Of a stretch of 8,318 bases of DNA, positions 4,518 to 8,318 are shown one piece after another. The translations under genes and the position numbers were made by a program. Source of the DNA: Candidatus Eiseniibacteriota bacterium (lineage in GTDB: Bacteria > Arandabacterota > Arandabacteria > Arandabacterales > Arandabacteraceae); assembly GCA_030622265.1 (NCBI GenBank), contig JAUXGG010000052.1, positions 1 to 8,318 on the forward strand. The letters run 5' to 3'. Below the pieces are notes generated by a model. That model was not told the origin of the DNA, did no database searches, and saw nothing but the letters and a program-made list of their open reading frames with translations. The first letter of the stretch is position 1. Each line of letters starts with the position of its first letter.

Positions 4518-5618
4518 ATGAGACGGATTGGAAGCTGTCTCAGCTTCCTTGCCTTTCTCATTGCTCTGATCCTCGCCAGCACGGCATATGCGTTTTCGCT
4601 TGAGAACACCGAATTCAAAGGCGACTTACGGTTGAGGTATCAATATGAGCATACGGAAAGGGCCGAGGGACTGTTGCAGCGGCACAGAGGTAGGTTCAGA
4701 TTCCGTTTTGGTTTTGCCACGATGATGCGTGAGAACCTCGAGATAGGGGCCAGGCTGGCCACGGGAGATACCGATCCCAGGTCAACCAACCAGACCACGA
4801 CAAGCTACTTCTCCAGCAAGGAGATCCGGCTTGACAAGGCCTATGTGTTCTGGAGTGCGGCTGATAATCTTGCCCTCATGTTCGGTAAGTATGCGAAGGC
4901 ATTCTTTATCGCCGATGACATGCTGTGGGATGCCGACATCACATTTGAGGGTGGCTCCCTGGCCTGGAAGAGGCTGCTCGGCGGTGGATCGGCGCCTTTC
5001 GTGAATGGAGGGACGTTCATCCTTGACGAGAGCAAGTTGTCGGGCAACGACGCCCAGATGTACTTCGTTCAACCCGGTGTTGCGTACGGTTCCGACATGT
5101 TCACGCTGGAGACCGGACTCACGTTCTACCTGTTCGAGCACCTCAAAGGCTCAGCGCCTGATGATGACATAAGTTCGGGGACCAACACGCGGGTCGATGG
5201 TAATCTCAAGTATGACTTCGACAGCATCAATCCGGTGATCGTCATGGTCTACCGCCCGGGTAGTCCCGGGGATTCCCGGCACGCCCTGAAAATCATTGGG
5301 AACTACGTCTATAATCTGGACTCCAAGGATAGCGGCTACCGACTGGGATTTGTCTGCGGGCGCGAGAAAGTAAAGGAAGCCGGTTCCTGGCAGGTGTACT
5401 ACAACTACCGCCATCTTGAACGGGATGCTCTCCGGGACGTGTTCCCGGACTCGGATTGCTACGGTGGGGCCACCGATGCTGCCGGTCACGAAGTGATAGC
5501 CCGATATGGCATTGTCAAGAATGTCTATGTAGGCCTGGACTATTATAATGCCAGGCGGATCGAGGAAGAAAATCAGCCTCAGAACCTCTTGCAGGTCGAC
5601 TGCGGCTTCAAGTTATAG
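4518..5618 (+). CDS. Putative outer-membrane porin, probably phosphate-starvation induced
   Basis: A 366-residue protein with a clear Sec signal peptide (about 1-25, cleavage near AYA-FS) and a shallow AAGGAGAG ribosome site about 8 bp upstream. The mature part alternates polar and hydrophobic residues in amphipathic strands with no hydrophobic helix. Examples are FKGDLRLRYQYEHTER, RGRFRFRFGFATMMRENLEI, KAYVFWSAADNLALMFGKY and, near the end, VYVGLDYYNARRI. This is the pattern of 'putative porin' beta-barrels (Porin_5-like, from memory). The Arg-rich RFRFRF strand and LMFGKYAKAFF segment are typical. The C-terminus is GFKL rather than ending in Phe. Only two or three Cys are present. It sits between the six-cysteine gene and pstS, 10 bp from the latter, so it is part of the Pho run. 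By analogy with PhoE and OprP it would admit phosphate or other anions, but selectivity cannot be read from sequence. Confidence 0.82.
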   Translation: MRRIGSCLSFLAFLIALILASTAYAFSLENTEFKGDLRLRYQYEHTERAEGLLQRHRGRFRFRFGFATMMRENLEIGARLATGDTDPRSTNQTTTSYFSSKEIRLDKAYVFWSAADNLALMFGKYAKAFFIADDMLWDADITFEGGSLAWKRLLGGGSAPFVNGGTFILDESKLSGNDAQMYFVQPGVAYGSDMFTLETGLTFYLFEHLKGSAPDDDISSGTNTRVDGNLKYDFDSINPVIVMVYRPGSPGDSRHALKIIGNYVYNLDSKDSGYRLGFVCGREKVKEAGSWQVYYNYRHLERDALRDVFPDSDCYGGATDAAGHEVIARYGIVKNVYVGLDYYNARRIEEENQPQNLLQVDCGFKL

Positions 5619-5628
5619 GGGGATTAAG

Positions 5629-6675
5629 ATGAAGCTCAGCTACTACGTCTTTCTGGCGGCGGTTATTGTTCTTCTGATCGCAGGCTCACTCCAGGCCGGC
5701 GATAAGGAGCTACTGGGGGCGGGCGCTACGTTCCCTTACCCTCTGTACTCCAAGATGTTTGACGCATATCACAAGCAGTACAACGTGAAGGTAAACTACC
5801 AGGCCATCGGTTCAGGGGGTGGGATCAAGCAGGTCAAAAGCCGGACCGTTGACTTCGGGGGCACCGATGCATTCATGAGCGACAAGGATCTGAAGGATCT
5901 TGCCAACCCGATCCTGCATGTTCCCGTCTGTCTTGGGGCTGTCGTGGTGACATACAGTCTTCCGGGGGGCCCTGTGCTTAACTTCACGCCTGGTGTTCTC
6001 GCGGACATATACCTCGGCAAGATAGAGAAGTGGAATGATGAACGGTTGGCCGAGATCAATCCGGGGATTGACCTGCCCGATATGACCATCATTGTGGTTC
6101 ACCGGTCAGATGGGAGTGGAACCACCTTCATATTCAGTGATTACCTCAGCAAGATCAGCGCCGAGTGGGAGAAAGAGGTTGGGAGGGGAAAATCGCTGAA
6201 CTGGCCTGCAGGTCTTGGTGCGAAAGGCAATCCCGGTGTTGCCGGACTGGTGAAGCAGCTGCCTGGCTCGATTGGATATGTGGAGCTTATCTATTCACTG
6301 CAGAACAAGATGCCCGTGGGTCTGATAAGGAACAAGGCAGGCAATTACATCCAGCCTTCAATGGAAGGCGTGAGCCTGGCTGCCAGGATTGATCTACCCG
6401 AAGACACACGGGTATCGATCACGGATACCGATGCCGAGATGGGATATCCCATAAGTGGCTTCACCTGGCTCATTTTCTACCAGGAACAGAACTACGGCGG
6501 CAGGGCGCTGGATCAGGCCGAAAGCCTCATCAGCCTGGTCTGGTGGGCAATACACGACGGGCAGGGATTCGCAGAACCGCTGCACTATGTCCCGCTTCCG
6601 GAGAGTGCAGTGAAGAAGGCCGAAAACATAGTCCGCTCAGTTGTATACGATGGCGAGCGGGTGCTGAGCGAGTAG
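5629..6675 (+). CDS. pstS: Phosphate ABC transporter periplasmic binding protein PstS
   Basis: A 348-residue solute-binding protein that captures inorganic phosphate and delivers it to PstCA. The signal peptide is MKLSYYVFLAAVIVLLIAGS with cleavage near LQA-GD. Family blocks in order: LLGAGATFPYPLYSKMF (about 28-44), AIGSGGGIKQV, VDFGGTDAFMS, VHRSDGSGTTFIFSDYLS and KGNPGVAGLVKQLPGSIGYV. Arg159, Asp161, Ser163, Gly164 and Thr165 correspond to the phosphate-contact loop R-x-D-x-S-G-T of E. coli PstS. Length matches the family. The frame is open upstream to 5548, but that would overlap the porin and bury the signal peptide. The ATG at 5629, with a G-rich ribosome site just after the porin stop, is preferred. 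A strong hairpin follows at 6713. Confidence 0.95.
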   Translation: MKLSYYVFLAAVIVLLIAGSLQAGDKELLGAGATFPYPLYSKMFDAYHKQYNVKVNYQAIGSGGGIKQVKSRTVDFGGTDAFMSDKDLKDLANPILHVPVCLGAVVVTYSLPGGPVLNFTPGVLADIYLGKIEKWNDERLAEINPGIDLPDMTIIVVHRSDGSGTTFIFSDYLSKISAEWEKEVGRGKSLNWPAGLGAKGNPGVAGLVKQLPGSIGYVELIYSLQNKMPVGLIRNKAGNYIQPSMEGVSLAARIDLPEDTRVSITDTDAEMGYPISGFTWLIFYQEQNYGGRALDQAESLISLVWWAIHDGQGFAEPLHYVPLPESAVKKAENIVRSVVYDGERVLSE

Positions 6676-6697
6676 GGACAATTGCGGAGGGAATGAG

Positions 6698-6712
6698 CTG
6701 GGGCAGTCTCAT
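6698..6712 (+). repeat. Copy 2 of the 15-bp dispersed inverted repeat
   Basis: CTGGGGCAGTCTCAT here matches, in opposite orientation, the copy in the phoB leader (1565-1579). It directly abuts the pstS downstream hairpin, so it would be in the 3' untranslated part of the pstS message. Confidence 0.45.
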
Positions 6713-6735
6713 GGGGGAGCCCTGTGGGCTCCCCC
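6713..6735 (+). terminator. Strong hairpin after pstS
   Basis: GGGGGAGCCC (6713-6722) and GGGCTCCCCC (6726-6735) are perfectly complementary around a TGT loop. It lies 37 bp after the pstS stop. There is no T-run, so it may act as a weak or Rho-assisted terminator, or as a 3' stabiliser that protects the upstream mRNA. Either would raise PstS relative to PstCA. Confidence 0.65.
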
Positions 6736-6768
6736 CTCCGCACACCTTAGTTGACTGGCCGCGGATCA

Positions 6769-6840
6769 GGCTCCAGACCCTTCATTCAGCGTCGTCCCGG
6801 TATCGAACTGGAGCCGGCCCTTGCCTGCGCCGGCCCGGCT
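6769..6840 (+). repeat. Inverted repeats in the pstS-pstC gap
   Basis: GGCTCCAG (6769-6776) pairs with CTGGAGCC (6808-6815) across a 31-bp spacer. AGCCGG (6812-6817) pairs with CCGGCT (6835-6840), and the two share bases, so they are mutually exclusive in RNA. Two competing stems could form an attenuator-like switch, though no terminator-like T-run follows. Confidence 0.35.
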
Positions 6841-6851
6841 GTTGACAACAG
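6839..6851 (+). promoter_or_regulatory. 13-bp palindrome over the pstC -35 element
   Basis: CTGTTGACAACAG is a perfect dyad of 6 bp on each side of a central A. It overlaps the TTGACA of the predicted pstC promoter, the position of a repressor operator. It may also be symmetrical by chance because TTGACAA itself is nearly palindromic. Confidence 0.4.
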
Positions 6852-6870
6852 TTTCGCGAGGCGGAATAAT
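6842..6870 (+). promoter_or_regulatory. Sigma70-type promoter for pstCA
   Basis: A perfect TTGACA (6842-6847) and AATAAT (6865-6870, five of six matches to TATAAT) are separated by exactly 17 bp. Transcription would start near 6877. This would allow pstC and the genes after it to be expressed independently of the PHO-box promoter, after the hairpin that follows pstS. It also excludes the ATG at 6869 as the start for transcripts from this promoter and favours 6917. Confidence 0.6.
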
Positions 6871-6916
6871 GACTGGCGACCCTGTGTCTGGCGAGCTTTC
6901 ACCGGAGGGCAGCAGG

Positions 6917-7837
6917 ATGGTGTCAAAGGATAATGCATTGAACTCGGGCAAGCCGGGTGGAGCGCTGGTTGCTGCCGAGGCCGCGTTCACGCGCGGTCTG
7001 TATGTGGCGGCGATCCTGGTGGTGGTGTTGCTCACCGCGATTCTTGTAACCTTGCTGATCGGCTCAAGAGAATCTCTCGGAACGATCGGTCTTGGTTTCC
7101 TCTACGGAAAGACCTGGGATCCGGTCTCCAGTGAGTTCGGCGCCTTGCCCTTCCTGGTTGGCACTTTGTTGACATCGTTTCTTGCTCTGGGGATTTCGTT
7201 GCCGTTTTCAATTGCCATTGCAGTCTTCCTGGGAGAGTACTTCAGGGAGGGAGCGCTTTCATCATTCTTAAGGAGCGCGATTGATCTGCTTGCAGGTATA
7301 CCCTCGGTGATCTACGGGTTCTGGGGCCTGTTCGTTCTGGTTCCGCTGGTCAGGAGTCTCCAGCTCAAGATTGGAGTTCCCCCATTTGGAGTCGGCATAT
7401 TCACCTCTTCGCTCGTGCTTTCCATCATGATAGTCCCCTATTCCGCTGCCCTGGGGAGAGAGGTAATACAACTCGTCCCGTCGGACCTGAAGGAGGCGGC
7501 CCTGTCTATGGGTGCAACCAGGTCAGAGGTGATATGGAAGGTGGTTCTACCCTATGCCCGTTCGGGGATATTCGCGGGCGTGCTGCTATCTCTGGGGCGT
7601 GCGCTCGGAGAGACCATGGCTGTTACCATGGTGATAGGTAATTCCAACTTTCTCCCTAAGGGCATATTCAGCCCGGCCAGTACAATGGCCAGTCTGATAG
7701 CCAATGAGTTCGCCGAGGCGACGGAGCCTCTCTACGTGAGTAGCCTGGTTGAGATTGGCCTGCTGCTCTTCATCGTCACTACCCTGGTCAATATCATAGG
7801 CAGGCATGTCATCAAGAAGACCACCGTGGAGGTTTAG
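6917..7837 (+). CDS. pstC: Phosphate ABC transporter permease PstC
   Basis: An inner-membrane permease of 306 residues from this start, within the usual PstC length range. It pairs with PstA to form the phosphate channel. TM1 is at about 28-49 (LYVAAILVVVLLTAILVTLLIG). The MetI-like domain follows, with FGALPFLVGTLLTSFLALG, LAGIPSVIYGFWGLFVLVPL and IFTSSLVLSIMIVPYSAAL. Next come the EAA loop EAALSMGATRSEVIWKVVLP (193-212) that contacts PstB, LLSLGRALGETMAVTMVIG, and a last helix near 276-295. The start was chosen for GGAGGG at a spacing of 7 bp and because a promoter reads across the alternative ATG at 6869. That ATG (GAGG, 7 bp) would add 16 residues; a TTG at 6821 would add 32. The stop is 2 bp before pstA. 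Confidence 0.93.
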   Translation: MVSKDNALNSGKPGGALVAAEAAFTRGLYVAAILVVVLLTAILVTLLIGSRESLGTIGLGFLYGKTWDPVSSEFGALPFLVGTLLTSFLALGISLPFSIAIAVFLGEYFREGALSSFLRSAIDLLAGIPSVIYGFWGLFVLVPLVRSLQLKIGVPPFGVGIFTSSLVLSIMIVPYSAALGREVIQLVPSDLKEAALSMGATRSEVIWKVVLPYARSGIFAGVLLSLGRALGETMAVTMVIGNSNFLPKGIFSPASTMASLIANEFAEATEPLYVSSLVEIGLLLFIVTTLVNIIGRHVIKKTTVEV

Positions 7838-7839
7838 GT

Positions 7840-8318
7840 TTGGATTCGCGTAATCTGCTTTTCAGGCTTGTCAAGGACAGGTTATTCGGCGCCGGCATAA
7901 TGCTCCTGTCTTTCGGGATGCTCGTTCCCTTGTTCCTGATACTGATCTATATCACCAGGAACGGGATCTCCGCGATCAACTGGGAATTCCTGGTCAGCCT
8001 GCCCAAGCCTGTTGGTGAAATGGGAGGCGGTATCTCGAATGCTCTGGTTGGAACTGTCATCCTGGTAGGCCTTGCTTCCGTCCTCTCGATCCCGCTGGGG
8101 ATAGCCACGGGTGTTTTTCTTTCGGAGTACAGCAAGGGGCGGCTGGCCTATGTCGTGAGGCTGTGCGCCGAAGTGCTCCAGGGGATACCCTCGATCGTGA
8201 TCGGCATCATTGCCTATTCCTGGATCGTGATCTCGATGGGGAAGTTCACGGCTCTCTCGGGAGGAGTCGCTCTGGGGATAATGATGCTCCCTGTCGTTGT
8301 CCGCACCACGGAAGAGAC
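7840..8318 (+). CDS. pstA: Phosphate ABC transporter permease PstA, N-terminal part
   Basis: The gene runs off the right edge; 159 codons are visible. It starts at TTG, 2 bp after pstC, with TGGAGG inside the end of pstC at a spacing of 7 bp. The first ATG in frame, at 7900, would cut into TM1. The protein opens LDSRNLLFRLVKDRLFGAGI, then TM1 (about 19-39). After NWEFLVSLPKPVGEMGGGIS comes the permease domain: ALVGTVILVGLASVLSIPLG, ATGVFLSEYSKGRL, and AEVLQGIPSIVIGIIAYSWI with the GIPS motif shared with PstC. The GG-GIxNAxxGT pattern and position after pstC identify PstA. The EAA loop lies beyond the edge. pstB and phoU are the expected next genes. Confidence 0.92.
   Translation, partial: MDSRNLLFRLVKDRLFGAGIMLLSFGMLVPLFLILIYITRNGISAINWEFLVSLPKPVGEMGGGISNALVGTVILVGLASVLSIPLGIATGVFLSEYSKGRLAYVVRLCAEVLQGIPSIVIGIIAYSWIVISMGKFTALSGGVALGIMMLPVVVRTTEE

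Noticed and set aside
5548..5628. Longer pstS start at 5548
   Set aside because: It would overlap the porin and put 27 residues before an otherwise perfect signal peptide.
6543..6845. Plus-strand open frame across the end of pstS and the gap
   Set aside because: It is out of frame with pstS over its first third and then runs through hairpins; no ribosome site or motif.

Overview
The window comes from a Gram-negative bacterium of moderate-to-high GC content. It encodes a signal-peptide-bearing outer-membrane porin, a periplasmic phosphate-binding protein and a probable lipoprotein. Nothing in the sequence fixes the phylum. The gene style would fit an uncultivated lineage (deltaproteobacterial or FCB-like), but that is a guess. 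No tRNA, rRNA, CRISPR array, integrase or transposase was seen.

Left part (1-1010, minus strand): the start of an alkaline-phosphatase-superfamily ('sulfatase-like') lipoprotein whose gene runs off the left edge, then a GC-rich hairpin, then a 181-residue secreted protein of unknown function. From 1011 to 1595 lies a gene-free divergent region. It is rich in inverted repeats and ends with a well-formed sigma70-type promoter reading rightward.

Centre and right (1596-8318, plus strand): a phosphate-starvation locus. A PhoB-type response regulator and a PhoR-type membrane histidine kinase overlap by 4 bp. Starting inside the last codons of phoR are four 6-bp direct repeats (consensus CTTAAC) spaced exactly 11 bp apart, with a plausible -10 element 10 bp downstream. 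This is the architecture of a tandem PHO box. It drives a run of genes: a small six-cysteine protein, a putative outer-membrane porin and PstS. A strong hairpin follows pstS. A separate consensus promoter (TTGACA-17-AATAAT) then precedes pstC and a partial pstA that leaves the right edge.

Working model: PhoR senses phosphate limitation and phosphorylates PhoB. PhoB binds the 4002-4045 repeats and switches on outer-membrane entry (porin), periplasmic capture (PstS) and inner-membrane import (PstCA, with PstB expected beyond the window). The six-cysteine protein is the unexplained member of this set. The hairpin and internal promoter between pstS and pstC would allow PstS to be made in excess over the permease.
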